Assembly (NCBI GenBank): GCA_965153455.1
Contig: OZ234495.1
Location: 8,242,875 to 8,306,874 of the forward strand
DNA length: 64,000 bases
Reading direction: 5' to 3'
Source: Sphagnum compactum
Taxonomy: Eukaryota > Bryophyta > Sphagnopsida > Sphagnales
The notes under the pieces are model-generated. The model did not search any database, was not told the DNA's origin, and worked only from the letters and a program-made list of their open reading frames with translations. This document shows, piece after piece, positions 22,863 to 34,881 of this stretch (positions are counted from its first letter, which is position 1; each line of letters starts with the position of its first letter). The position numbers and the translations under genes were made by a program.

Positions 22863-24540
22863 GTGTATGTCCCGCTAGTCTATGTATGATCAGGTTTGTA
22901 GGAATCTGCATACTATGAGATGGGTGGTTGAAAATATGGGTTTTCAGAAGGCTTCGAATTCCTTTCAACAAGATAATGGAAAAAAAACGCATTATCACTG
23001 ACAAGAGCTTGGCTGTCTCTCTTCCCCTCCCCAGGGGTGGGGTGTGGGGGGAGTGCTTGAAAGCTTTTCTTTGTTTGTAGATGATGGCAAAGGGCAACAC
23101 TGTGAATTATACTGGGTATCATACAGCTGATTGAGGGGAATGGACAAGAATGTGAAGCTTTGCTATCCATCCACATGACTGAAGTGAACTTCAGCACCAG
23201 TGTTACAACAGACACTGGTAAAGAGATTGAGAGGGATGCACATTTAATCCTGCATCAGATCTTAATCAGCTCTAGTTTAAGTTTTCCACTAATCTCCTTT
23301 CCTTGTTTCTGTTTCTTTGATTGTCAAATCCTATGGAACTTTAGTGGGGACACAGCAGCATTCCCACCACTGACCCAAGGTTGTTTGTGTTCTCCTTCTC
23401 ATCTCTGTTTTTCCTTCTAAATATCAAAATTGGAATTCCAAAGTGAATAACTTCACACCACTTTGGCCACTTTCTGTAATGTGAACTGTGAATGACTGTT
23501 TTCTTATAAAATTAATTGCGACTATTATTTTTACTAGGATAGAAACTGGGAACTTTTTATGATGCATGATGTCTTTTCAGCCAACAGCTTTGTTTTGTTT
23601 TGTTTTGTGCAGAAAAAGAAAAAAAAAACATAGATACGGTTTTCTTTGTATTAGATGGATAATTGAATGTAGATTCCGTTGACCTGTTCATTTTTTTTTA
23701 CCATTTCAATTTCATTCATGTGGTCAAAGTTGAAGAAGGGTAGTTCAACTGCTTCATTGTGCGGTATAACTGCATTGAACTGCATTTCCAAGAGTCGTAT
23801 TTTGCTTGCAACTGAACTACTGTGTTGTTAATTTCTTTGCTTTTGAATTTGACATCTCTCGCTCATGGTTTTTCATTTTCTTCCCAAATAAGTTAATAGA
23901 AACATTTGCCTTTGTTGGAAATTTCTGGTTTAGTTAAGAATTTAAAAAACCATGGTTGTTGTGGCCTGGGGAAAAAATGTTTTGACAAAAGACCCCATTG
24001 AATTTCTCTTCTATTGTTGCAAGCGGTGTGTTTTTTTTTTTTTTTTTTCCAAATAATTTTTTTGCACACGGTGTGTCCTCAAATTCAAAAAGAATATTCT
24101 GTTTCATATTCCCTGTTTTTTACAAAGCAAGAAATTCACCAAATTTTTCACAAAAAGTTTTTTTTGGGAGATTTTTTTGTTACATTTCAACACATTTTCT
24201 AAGTTTGGGGCAAGTTTAAAAAATCAGTTTTCTATGGTGTTTTGGTGTGAAAATTCTCTCTTTTTTTTTCTTTTTTTTCTTTTCCTGCATTTGTGTGAAA
24301 TTTTGGACCCCCAAAAAAAAAACACTGCTACCTATTTCTTTGGGTTGATAAGTATTATGTCTCATTGAAATCGGTGTATCCTTCCAATTGTAAGTATAGT
24401 GCTCATGAAAGAAAATTAGTCTACTCTAAAAGAGAATTGAAAGTATGTAATTTAAACAACGAAACTAACTTTCACAATGATAATAAAAGTGTACACACCA
24501 TTGTGGGAAAACCTTGTCATGACAAAGCAAATGCAAAGGT
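22863..24540. other. PP2C 3' region and intergenic DNA
   Basis: The first few hundred bases probably hold the PP2C 3'-UTR, since their composition stays closer to that of the gene until about 23430. No definite polyadenylation signal was chosen. Beyond that come T-rich runs (for example near 24030 and 24260) with no gene. Confidence 0.4.
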
Positions 24541-24542
24541 TG

Positions 24543-24568
24543 TCTCTCTCTCTCTCTCTCTCTCTCTC
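24543..24568. repeat. (TC)13 microsatellite
   Basis: Uninterrupted TC dinucleotide tract. Confidence 0.95.
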
Positions 24569-26113
24569 ATGAAATCATTTGTTACTGTTTATGGAATATC
24601 GACTATTATTCAATGATTATGAGCTTCCTCAAGCCAACAAGCCAATGGCTTTAGTTGGGTAAAGGAATTCACACAGCTTCTCGAGTATTTAAAGAGTCAA
24701 TTTTGTGCTTGCAAAAATTGTTCCAGTGTTTCAAAAAAGTCTTGTTCATCAATTTCACCCACACATAAAGAGGTTGAGAGCACCTCTTCCAAGTAACAAT
24801 TTTGTTGATGAGCTAAGTTTCTTTTCCCTTATGAGAAACTGAACTATTAAACCTAGTACTAGTTAATGCTTGTCTTTATTGTGGGCCTCTTCAATTCCTT
24901 TGGCTTTTCACTTGAGTGGTGACCTCCTTCACATGTGTTTTCTTGCCACCCTTTCAAGTCTCCACTAGGCTTATTGCCATAGCCACACTCATTATTACTC
25001 ATCTTGAGGTTTCTTATGCTTGGCCATACTAGGAAAGTCCCAATAAGGAATAATATTACCAAAAATCTTGACTATTCCATCATTATTGAAAATATTAGTT
25101 GCACTTTTAAAACCAACTTTAACCTGAACAACTTGGGCACATAACATGTCCATTGAAATAATAATAATATAAACAAAAGCTATAGCATCATATCTACAAA
25201 ACCACCAAGTTTGTCAAGAAAGGGATACAAATAAGTCAAGAATTTAGACATGATAATGATGAAAATGTTACAATTTTATATTTCAAATCAAGTATAATCA
25301 ATAAAATCATCCCTAATGATAATTCTGTCAAGATTTTACTTTACACTTAACAAAATGAATGCAGATAAAAATATCTCATGAGAACTTTAAATTTAAACAA
25401 GTTTTGGGTTCCAAAAAAAACTAAGAAAAATTATTGCAAAAACAATATTGAACCCTCTTTGGAAGGGAGTTAGTTTTTGTACCCATGACGAAATGCTAAA
25501 GGATCTTTCTATCATGCTAGATTTCCTTTGTTTAAATGTGGTCAAAGCTAAAACATGTTCAATAGCCACAGTAAGTTAAGCTCAAATAACATTAAGTTAC
25601 CTTCATAAATATTAATTTGTGACTTATTTGAATATCAATTACATCAATGCTAGCATGCATGCACAACATTCCATGTAATTTTCATGGAACAACTTTTCAT
25701 AAGTTTTCACAAATGATCAAAGTCCTTTTTACAACACGTAATTAAAAAAACAAACTTGTACACACAATTATCAAGCGCTCCTTCATCAACCTTGCCCTTT
25801 TCCACAACAAGCAAAGGTAAGTAATGACCATTGGATATACCATCATAACTATGGCTATACCGTCATAACTATGGCTAATCACCATGGAGGACAAACATGA
25901 ATTTCACCCTAATGCCAATGTCAATAACCCAAATTCTTTTTTTGTTAAAAATGTCCATAGAAAGTTTAGTACTCAAATGAGGAACATGTGGACATGTAAT
26001 GGCCATGTCCAAATACAATTGAAGAAGGGAAAATGCAAAATTCACTAGATATGATATTCAAGTTAAACAAAGTTTTCATAGCATCAAGGGTGAAGTGTCA
26101 TGATTTCCTCTTA

Positions 26114-26262
26114 AAGACCAAGTTTTTTTTTGTTGCAAACGATGCTTCAACTAACTACATCCCTCAATTCTAGACGCATAGTGAGTCATTATGAAAGACC
26201 GAGTTTGTTGCAAAAGTCCTTCAACTACATCCCCCATTGATTCTCAACACATAGATGACAAA
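26114..26262 (+). repeat. Tandem duplication, about 78-bp period
   Basis: The sequence AAAGACCAAGTTT, then TTGTTGCAAA, then CTTCAACTA, then ACATCCC, then ATTCTAGACGCATAG is followed at 26192 by a second copy: AAAGACCGAGTTTG, then TTGCAAAAGTCCTTCAACTA, then CATCCC, then ATTCTCAACACATAG. Confidence 0.65.
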
Positions 26263-27650
26263 AACCGTACCATTATTAAAAAAAAAACATCTCAGAAAAA
26301 CCTTCAACTACATAAACTTTACTCTCCATTTCATGTATGTGGGCATACAATGAACTGCCAAATGAGGTACAAGCCAGCCACAAACCAAAACCGCATCATC
26401 TCGTACTCTTTGCTTTGCCTTCACAAATACCCAGAAACAAATGGGAAACACTGACAACTTATATCACATGAAGATTTTGTAAGTTATGAATGGGATGATG
26501 TACTTGATTTGTATGAAGTTTCTTTCAACTAGTCCCACATGCAGTATAATATAATATAATACGGACCCAACAAACTTTGGCTACTTGCAATGCATGATGT
26601 ATTGTGAAACACTCGTACCTGATAGATATACAGGCAAACATATTGTGCAAGGTAGCAACAGCATTGAGTTACCCGAGTCATTATTTCTTCAATTGCAAAG
26701 AACTATCAAAGGTTGTTTCTTTCACACACAACATGGAAAGAACCTTAGTTGTGTCCTTGGGGGAGCCCCCTAAAACTGCAATTTACGGCTTGGAATGTGC
26801 AATTGGTGGTTGATTCTGTCAGGAACAAGGTCCAATTACAATATATCTTGGTGACAAATTCACAATTACACAATCTACGTATTTCAGATCAGCTTTTTAA
26901 GAAGTGTTTGGGGCAAAATTTCCATCACTTGGCAACAAAAACAAGCTTCATACATGGATTATTTTTTTGCAAAAATAAGTGCCACAGTTGCCAGATTTGT
27001 GTTCCCCCCTCCAATCCCCCCCCCAAATTTCCATATTTATACAGTAGGTTATAGCATGTCACAAAAAATTTCCTCTATGGCATATAGCCAAATATGGCTA
27101 AATCCTCTTGTGGATGATAGCCAACCCACCTACCTCACAGATTTCCAAAAAAAAAAAAAAAAAAACCACTGGTTCAAACAAATCGCCAAAATATAGTAGG
27201 ATTAAATTTATTTAAATTTTTTAAAAAGAAACTATTCCTCTCTGATCTGTAGCTAAATTCAGGTAATTCCTCTTGTGGATCATTAGTGTGGCTACATCAC
27301 AAAATTGGAAAAAAAGAAAAAAGAGAAAAAGAAAAGAAAAACCCTGATTTGGACATGGGAGCAAAATGAATAAAAAAGTATATGAATTAATAATACTTAT
27401 TTACTCTTTTACATGTGTAAGGTTACTTCATGTAATGATAAGGTTAAAGTTGGCAAGGCCAATTTGGCCAACCAAAGTTAGGCCCGCCTTTACACTAGGA
27501 GTCAGGGCCCAAAAAACCAAGGGGCCACACAACTTGAGCATTGTTGGCTTGTTGTTTGGCCCCCCAAGTTGCTAATAAATGCTACAACACATTGATCTCA
27601 GGACATAGTAATAAATGCTGGAGGAACATTGGCCCCAAGGGTTGCAAATT

Positions 27651-27671
27651 GGGTTTAGGGTTTTAGGGTTT
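27651..27671 (+). repeat. Telomere-like motif
   Basis: Three imperfect TTTAGGG units with one extra T. Confidence 0.7.
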
Positions 27672-28681
27672 GCAAATGGTATCCTTTTTTCAGCCTTGGG
27701 GGCCAATACAAGGCCATAGCATTTATTAGTAACTTGGGTGCAGATTGAAAAAGCTTCACTCTTAATGTAAAGCCCTTGGGGCTGATTTCATCTTTTGCAT
27801 CAATAGGAATGCTTGATTTGGGTTTCCACATCAGAGGTCACTCCTAGTGTGAAGTGGGCCTTAGATGAAAACTTAGGAGTCAATAATAATTGATTTGGAA
27901 TACATAAATCAAATGCTATATACAATCATAAAAGTTTTGCTCATGAAAACCAACCATTCTGGTTCTCATGTCCTTTTGAGGACAAAATCTGGTACAGAAT
28001 TTCATAACAGAATTGCAACACCAAAACAATTACACAAGGAGAAGAATCTGCTCAAGAGAAACAACAAAAACAAACAATTCATGGCAACAAAACAACCAGC
28101 TCAAGAGACACAGATACAATTTGCCCATGAAAACCAACAAAACAAACGAACACACAATTCAAGTACCTCCAATTGTGACAACAAAATCAGGTTGATGATT
28201 ACCAATGGGAAATTTTTATATAGGAATGAAGGAAGAGCGGGTGCAAGTCTCGCGCACCTCTTCTCTCTCTACTTCAACCAATTACACTCCCCCTCCTCCC
28301 CACTACCCCCAAAAAAATTTATAAGAAAAAATAAAACCACAGATCATGAAAATTTATGTCCCTTCCTTCCCGAAATAATTTTCAAGCTAATAATTTCCAA
28401 AGAGGAGTTTTCTCTTGTGAGAACCCATCCCTTGTGTATGATCTTGACTCTCCTCTTCAAGAGCCACCTTCAAACCATAATCCTTATTGAAATTTTCCAG
28501 AAGCTGATTTCACTTCCTTGAGATCCAGAGCTTCATCTCTCTTTTTTTTCTTGTGAGCTAGATTAGTAGCTGGGAACTTGCGATCGGAACCTTGTGAAGG
28601 TTTTAACACTCCACTACTGTACTGTAGCTTCATGTTGCAGCTGCTGCTTCTTCTGCAACATGTTAACAACATACTTAGATC

Positions 28682-28684
<3 letters not shown>

Positions 28685-28716
<32 letters not shown>
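28685..28716. repeat. (TC)16 microsatellite
   Basis: Uninterrupted TC tract in the downstream flank of the expansin gene. Confidence 0.95.
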
Positions 28717-28719
<3 letters not shown>

Positions 28720-28974
28720 CTTGCGATCAGCTCAAGACCCAACAAGACTGATGAAACTCTACTTGTCCAAACCCAACATGATTTTTCTATCATAGTACAT
28801 TGTGCTCCAGCAGCTGCTGCTACATTTTAGGGAAAAGAAGAATTGGGAGCTTGGAGATGGAAACTGTAGCAGCTGCATTCGCCATGATCATCATAGATCC
28901 TTTCTCTTCATCAGAAAGGCTTCCAGAACGATACTCCTTTCCCATGGAGTAGAGTTGAGTTGGGAACTGGTTGC

Positions 28975-30432
28975 TTATACAGGGAATTGGTTTCCTTCAT
29001 ATGTGGATCCAAGCTGCCAGTTAGCAGGAGCAACATCGTTGGAGACAACAGTCTGACCATCGCTGGTGGTGACACTGAAAGACAATGCCTGTGTGTCCAG
29101 GGTATCACCGCTGTACTCCCAGTTCTGTCCCCAGTTCCTGTTCATTGGGTACCACCCCGTGTTGGTTCCCTTCACGGAGACTTGCTGCACGTCGCCAGCA
29201 CCTGCTACATTGGTGATGAGCACCAGCATGAAGTAGGGATTCCCGTTGATGCTGAAGCGAATGCCCCCAGTTTTCACACAAGGTACTCTGCAGCAGCAGC
29301 AGAATCAAACGGAAAAATTAATACACAAAAAAACAAACAATCAGATCTGATCAGAGATAGATTTGTTCTGTGCAGAATCAGATCATGAGAAACTATTTGT
29401 TGGTTGTTCATGAATAATATATATCCATCGGCAAGCATCTTGACTGCAACCTCAGGTACAAAAGCTCGTGTAGTTACTCCTACTACTACAAGTGTGACTA
29501 AATGAGAGACACGGACCTTCTGTAGCTCACTGGCACGACTCCTCCAAGCTGTTGTGCAAATTGTAAGAACATGGGCTCCGCAAGGTCGAAGTGCTGAAGG
29601 GGAGGATTGCACCAGCCTCCATTAGAACCATCAGGACAGAAGTTGGTGGCTGCAAAAATGAAAAACAAAAACGTGAGAATTCGTAGGTGAAGGTTAGGCT
29701 TGCACAGAGGGTCACTAGCTGAAGGCAAACACACCTGCTAGACATACATAGCACCCTGAACAAGACTTGCTTGCTAGATCATGATTAGCATGATGCATGA
29801 GAATAGATATTAGTTTCCTGATGAGAGTATTTAAAACAGAGACTTGCCTGTGACTGTAATCCCTGCAGGATTTTGCAAGCACCACTGTGAGTCCACACAC
29901 ACCAGCTGGAAGCAAGCTCCACAGCTGAGACCAGAGTTAAAGAGAGCGGAGCTGAGAGCAGCAGTGTCCACTCCATAGCCCGTACTGTAAGTATTGCCAT
30001 ACCCACAAGCTCCACCTGCAGCAACATCAGCAGAAGAAGAATCACTCTCAATGGAAAAAAACCAAGCGAGATCGAGAAACAAACCAGCGACACTTCCATC
30101 AGCTCTAGAGCATCACCAAAGTCAGAAGACCCAAAAAGAAATAAAAGACTCAACTCACTCAAGCGCTGCAATTGTTCTGTCCAAACTCTTGGGTTCATAG
30201 GTTTTACGTGTACTTTACCTTGTGTGCCAGAAGCATCAGCACCACCATAGAAAGTCGCATGAGCGGAGCCCCAACTACTTCCTGTGTACCCACCGCAGTG
30301 AACCACAGGAACGAAATTCACAAACCCAATTACAAGTGCAGCCACCACTAGCAACTGCAAGTAATGCAAGCGCGGCATTGCTGCAAACTGAAGTGAGCAG
30401 CAGTAGCTACTGCAGCTGGTTCCAGCCATCAT
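28975..30432 (-). CDS. Alpha-expansin (EXPA), four exons
   Basis: A secreted wall-loosening protein of 275 residues from the first ATG, or 257 from the ATG at 30378, which has a good context (GCAGCAATGCC). Minus-strand exons are 30432-30219, 30015-29848, 29649-29517 and 29287-28975, joining in frame in phases 1, 1 and 2. A hydrophobic signal segment ([20 protein letters not shown]) precedes [11 protein letters not shown]. Domain 1 (GH45-like) shows GGACGYGN, the cysteine series, GGWCNPP and the HFD motif (147-149). [13 protein letters not shown] links to domain 2 (CBM63-like): [58 protein letters not shown]. These features are diagnostic of alpha-expansin. The C terminus ends NQFPV, slightly longer than the usual QF end. 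Intron 2 (29847-29650) begins GC, not GT. TC tracts lie upstream. It acts non-enzymatically on cellulose and xyloglucan junctions at acid pH (family knowledge). Confidence 0.95.
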
Positions 30433-30700
30433 AACCCAAAAGAAAAAACCTCTTGGAGAAACAAAAATTCAACGGAGTGAACAGAGCAGAAGCTGGGACA
30501 AGAAGAAGAAGAAGAAGAAGTCAGTTCAGTTCAGCTCAGTCTGTGAGAAGACAACAGAGGACTTGATCAAGAGAATGGGAGAGAGAGATTTGTGAGGTGT
30601 TGGTGGCGATGGCTAGCTTGTTTTGCTTTTGCTTGCAGAGGAGCTTGAGCTTCCCGCCGCCCCTTTTATTTCTTCAGCTACCATTCATGACAACAATTAT
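30433..30700 (-). promoter_or_regulatory. Expansin 5' leader and core promoter candidate
   Basis: On the minus strand AAATAAAAGGGG (about 30661-30672) is a TATA-like box about 230 bp ahead of the first ATG. The leader in between is purine- and GAAGAAG-rich near 30500. Position and sequence fit a core promoter, but the transcription start is not determined. Confidence 0.35.
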
Positions 30701-30816
30701 GGGAGTATTACTATTACTATTATTAAATTTTTCAACTGCAACTTTTTGTATTTAATCTAGTCTACTTACAACCTCACCTCACTCCCCCACAACAACAATT
30801 CAACTCACTAGCGGCG

Positions 30817-30868
30817 CCTGCCTGCCTGCCTGCCTGCCTGACACCACCCAATTCTCATTTCTTTCTTT

Positions 30869-30900
<32 letters not shown>
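30817..30900. repeat. (CCTG)6 and (TC)14 microsatellites
   Basis: CCTG units at 30817-30840, then a TC tract at 30873-30900. On the expansin transcript strand the latter is a GA tract, the type of site bound by plant BPC/GAGA factors, which is a possible but untested role. Confidence 0.9.
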
Positions 30901-30904
<4 letters not shown>

Positions 30905-31032
30905 TTAATTGTTCCATTTCCTTCATGTGTTTTTCCTTTTTCTCTCTACGTTCCTGCAAATTGCAATTGAATAGCAGCTTTCTCAACCTTTTTCTTATTT
31001 ATCATATCCTCAAGCTCTAGCCCTAGTCTAGG

Positions 31033-31059
31033 CTAGCAGGAATTTTACCACCAATTTTC

Positions 31060-31100
<41 letters not shown>

Positions 31101-31138
31101 CATTTCATTTCTAGCAGAAATTTTACCACCCAATTTTC

Positions 31139-31177
<39 letters not shown>

Positions 31178-31218
31178 CATTTCATTTCTAGCAGAAATTT
31201 TACCACCCAATTTTCATT

Positions 31219-31250
<32 letters not shown>

Positions 31251-31391
31251 CATTTCATTTCTAGCACAAATTTTACCACCCAATTTTCATTTCTCTCTCT
31301 CTCTCTCTCATTTTTCATTTCATTTCTAGCACAAATTTTACCACCCAATTTTCATTTCTCTCTCTCTCTCTCATTTTTCTTTTCATTTCTT
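31033..31391. repeat. Five-unit compound minisatellite with embedded TC tracts
   Basis: Units begin at 31033, 31111, 31188, 31261 and 31326. Each has CTAGCA.AAATTTTACCACC, then CAATTTTCATT, a TC tract, then ATTTTTCATTTCATTT. The TC tract shortens from about 32 to 30, 26, 18 and 16 bases left to right. The array lies about 600-960 bp upstream of the expansin start codon. Confidence 0.92.
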
Positions 31392-32404
31392 TTGTGCATT
31401 TTCCCTTTTATTATTCTAATTTGGTTTTCTCTCCAGCTGCAATTGAATAGGACTTGGACGTACCAGCACCCACATTGGTACCATAGCAAAATTCCCAAAT
31501 TCATTTCAATCCTTTCAAACATTACAAATATCCCATGCTTAGACTAAATCAGGGTCTTTGAGTTCAAAGCTAACATGTAAGTTTTAGTGCCGAGGGTGCT
31601 TGTTCACCCTAGGCCATCCTTGTTGATCTTTCTTTTATTTGTCATATCCTAAAGCACTAGGTTCTATAGCAGAAATTTGCTCACAAGTAGAGATGTCCTG
31701 GTGCATTTGAAGGTACCTTATGTCCATGAATATCTCTATTAGAAAAGGGAGGAGAGATATCTTACTCTACTTATAGGTGTAAGACCAACATATGAACTTC
31801 TACATATGTTGAAGTTCATGGTAACATTCACCTAGTGTTTTACCATGGGGAAAGGTCACAAGTAGTAATGGATGTTCCCAAAAGATTTGGGGGGGGGGGG
31901 GGGGGGGGCAATATAAGATGGGACTTTACCATTTTCCTTTTTTTCCTTGCAATTCAATAGCATCTTTTGGTAGGAAAAAAGGTTCCAATTGGTAGTCAAG
32001 AAAATAATTTAGGGTGCGTTTTTAAAAAATCTCATTAATATTCAAAATTGACTAAATCTCTTAGTGGACAATCCCTAATGTAGGTTACAACACAAAATTG
32101 AAAACACTCCTGCCCAAGGGCAAGCACTAAACAAGAGCAAGAAATTGAATGTGGCATTGGGTATGATCCAATTGTAAAGCAATGCCCCATAGGAAAATTA
32201 TTTTAAAATTCCTTTTGACTATGTTTGAACTATGATGAATGTTTTAATTATCTTTCTTGTCCCATCATTCTCATGAAAAATTACAATGCAATGGTTAGAA
32301 TTGTCCCTTGTACCCCAAAGATTTAGGGTTTGATTTTAATTTTCAACTTTTCACTTTTTTCCATGAACAAATGAAAATGAGAATGTAATCCCTAAGCAAC
32401 TTTC
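31392..32404. other. Intergenic, with a G20 homopolymer
   Basis: No gene recognised. A run of 20 G lies at 31889-31908. Confidence 0.5.
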
Positions 32405-32870
32405 TCAATCAAATTTGAAGTTTCAACTTCCTTATGGAGAAGAGAATTGAACCAAGTTTCCCCAATTCCCTTTGAGAGAAGGGCACTTGCAACTTTCTGA
32501 AGACAAATGGGCCCAAGTTCCCCAAGGAAACATGGTTTCCATGGCAAATGGGCCAGGTTCCTTATGGATGATATGTGGTTGCTTAAAGCAAAACAGGCCT
32601 AAGTTCCCTTTAAAAACATGTTTCTTTAGTTTCCTTAGTGAAACATGTCAAATTCATTTGGGAACCATCTTTGCCAAGGGAACATATGCTCATTTGCTTA
32701 AGAGAACAATGTTTTGAACCAATATTCTTCAAGCAACCACATTTCCCTAAGGAACTTGGGCCCATTTGCCTTGAGGAACCATGTTTTGGGCTCATATTCT
32801 TCAAGCAACTATGTTTCACCAAGAGAACTTGAACCCATTTGTTTTAGGGAAATTACAAGTCGCCGCCGCC
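32405..32870. repeat. Fold-back minisatellite, about 75-bp units in opposing orientation
   Basis: Right-arm units at about 32650, 32730 and 32805 repeat AAGCAACCACATTTCCCTAA, then GGAACTTGGGCCCATTTGCC, then GGAACCATGTTTTGG. The left arm carries the opposite sense, for example AAATGGGCCCAAGTTCC at 32505-32521, the exact complement of 32751-32767, and a variant at 32546-32561. Open frames on both strands here are periodic by-products of the repeat. Confidence 0.65.
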
Positions 32871-33278
32871 GCCTTCTTTTAAGAAAGTTGCAAGTCCCAT
32901 TCTCCCAGGAAAGTTGCCCATGAACTTAAATTTGCCCTTTCTAATTTGTTTGGAAAAAAATCACCAAATTTCAATATCATGAAATTGAAAAAAAAAAAAA
33001 AAAAACATGCATGCATGCAAGAGATAAGAAGGCTGAAACTAGTTGAACTAAGATGACAATGATTATTGTTATTATTGTCAAAAAAATTTAAGAAAAAATA
33101 AATAATAATAATAACTTGTTTGTTCACTCCCAAATGTGTTATTGGATTTGCAATTGGCTTTTCTTGTTCCCAAAATTGTTGGTTTTGGTATTTTGCTGGT
33201 GTCTTATGATGTCTGGCACATGATCTCACTGACTGACTGGATACCTGTTGCAAGTGATCCCACCACCACCCAATAGAT
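32871..33278. other. Intergenic, AT-rich
   Basis: Contains a (CCG)4-like spot near 32863, an A-run near 32990 and (ATA)n near 33100. No gene. Confidence 0.5.
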
Positions 33279-33312
33279 TAGGGTTTAGGGTTTAGTTAAA
33301 CCCTAAACCCTA
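33279..33312. repeat. Telomere-motif palindrome
   Basis: TAGGGTTTAGGGTTTAG is followed directly by TTAAACCCTAAACCCTA, an inverted copy with one mismatch and no spacer. Confidence 0.85.
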
Positions 33313-33940
33313 CCAGCTCTACAAAAATTTAACCCTAACTTCCTGGGTGAGAATCCCACACAGAAGACACAGGCATGTGAAGGAGTTCAGAATCAGGCCA
33401 AGTTCTGTGCTTCCTGTTGTTCAACTACTTTTCTGTGGAATTTTGATCAAAAATGGAAAGTTATTAGAGTTTTCCATAAAGTAGTATGTACTCCAAACTT
33501 GGATATTGAGTTTTATTTCAAATTGGGGATGAAACAGGGATTACAGGGTCAAACTAGGGCCCAAATAAATTAAATATTTCCATAAAATATATCAATTAAT
33601 TTTTATCCTAGTGAATGATTGTCACCTTGATTACATCACAAAATTGAAGAAAAAAACAAAACAAAACATTAGTATCCAGTGATGACTGCTGGTCCCATTG
33701 CCAATTTTTTTTATTTAATTTTTTAAAAAGCTAAAATATCATATTTGACCCTGGGAAAAATAAAATTAATTGCAAGTTTTTTCTAAATTTTTTTGGTGAA
33801 ATGATGAAAAATTCACCACAATAAAATTCAAGTGCTTGGTCTAAGTTAGGGTAGGAAACTGTAACTTAGAACGTGGTTCATGATACATTGAAGTCCGACA
33901 TGTGAAATTGTGTAGTAGTACGAGTACTACTGTAGCACCA

Positions 33941-33957
33941 AACCCTAAACCCTAGAC
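33941..33957 (-). repeat. Telomere-like motif
   Basis: Two AAACCCT units followed by AGAC. Confidence 0.7.
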
Positions 33958-34242
33958 CTGTATGAAGAATCTGGTTGCAGAAGTTCATCATGTTCCTGCG
34001 AGCAGTCCAGTTGCATGGTGAAGTTTCAGTACACAGCTGCTGATTGCATGGTCCAGTTCCAGGTATCAAAAAAACATGACAAATTATTAATTTTTTAGTG
34101 TATTTGGAGAGCATGTTACAGACCACAATTTTATGTCCACGTTTTTCTTTTTTCTCAAAATAATTTTCCAAAATAAAAAATTTATATATATAATTTTATT
34201 TTCTGATCAGTTTCTACACTGGGTAATATGACCAAAGGGTGA

Positions 34243-34337
34243 GGCGTTCCGGAAGTAAGTGCCTTTTGCTTGAGGAGCAGGACGTTCCCGAAGTTAGTGC
34301 CCTCCTCTGAACGTGTGGGGCACTTACTTCAGGAACA
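34243..34337. repeat. Three copies of a 20-bp motif, two direct and one inverted
   Basis: GCGTTCCGGAAGTAAGTGCC near 34244 and ACGTTCCCGAAGTTAGTGCC near 34282 are direct copies. GGCACTTACTTCAGGAAC near 34319 is inverted. This could be the ends and a subterminal copy of a very small mobile element of about 95 bp. Confidence 0.55.
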
Positions 34338-34844
34338 CTTAATCGTAAAACATTTTGTTAAAATATTATTTTAAAAAACACAGATACGTGAGCATCATAT
34401 TAACGATTATGTCAACATTTAATCTTAAACAGATTGTTAAAATGTTGTACAAACACAGATACATGAAAACAGCAAAGTTTGTGATCAGTGAGAGTTTAAA
34501 CTTGCATGTTGTCAAAATGCGAAGAAGATGAGAGGTGATGTGTTCATGGGTGTTGAGGTCACTCACACCAAACCAAACCAACCAACAATGGGCTTGGCTT
34601 GGTTTATAGCATCTATATATATATATATATACAATAAATTGTCAGTGCGTACACTCTTTGTTTGACACTCTTTGTTTGTTGGAACAAAAACTGATGAATT
34701 CCAACAAAAACAATCAAACTGACATGCCCATTGTCGGTTCACCCACAATCAAAGCAGATCAAATTTGAGACACTTGTTGCTGCCAGTCAGTGGGGAGAGA
34801 TCATACTGAACCAAAGGACAACATTCTGTGTTGCATCCCAACAA

Positions 34845-34881
<37 letters not shown>

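Larger units (their letters stand above)
24569..28684. other. Intergenic, no supported gene
   Basis: AT-rich DNA with small repeats. A duplication of about 23 bp around CATCATAACTATGGCTA lies near 25840-25880. Telomere-like bases occur at 27651-27671. A long open frame at 27895-28521 is A-rich with low-complexity Asn/Lys/Gln content and no motif, so it is not called as a gene. Confidence 0.45.

Noticed and set aside
27895-28521. 208-codon open frame on +
   Set aside because: It does not begin at a convincing ATG, its content is low-complexity Asn/Lys/Gln, and no motif is visible.
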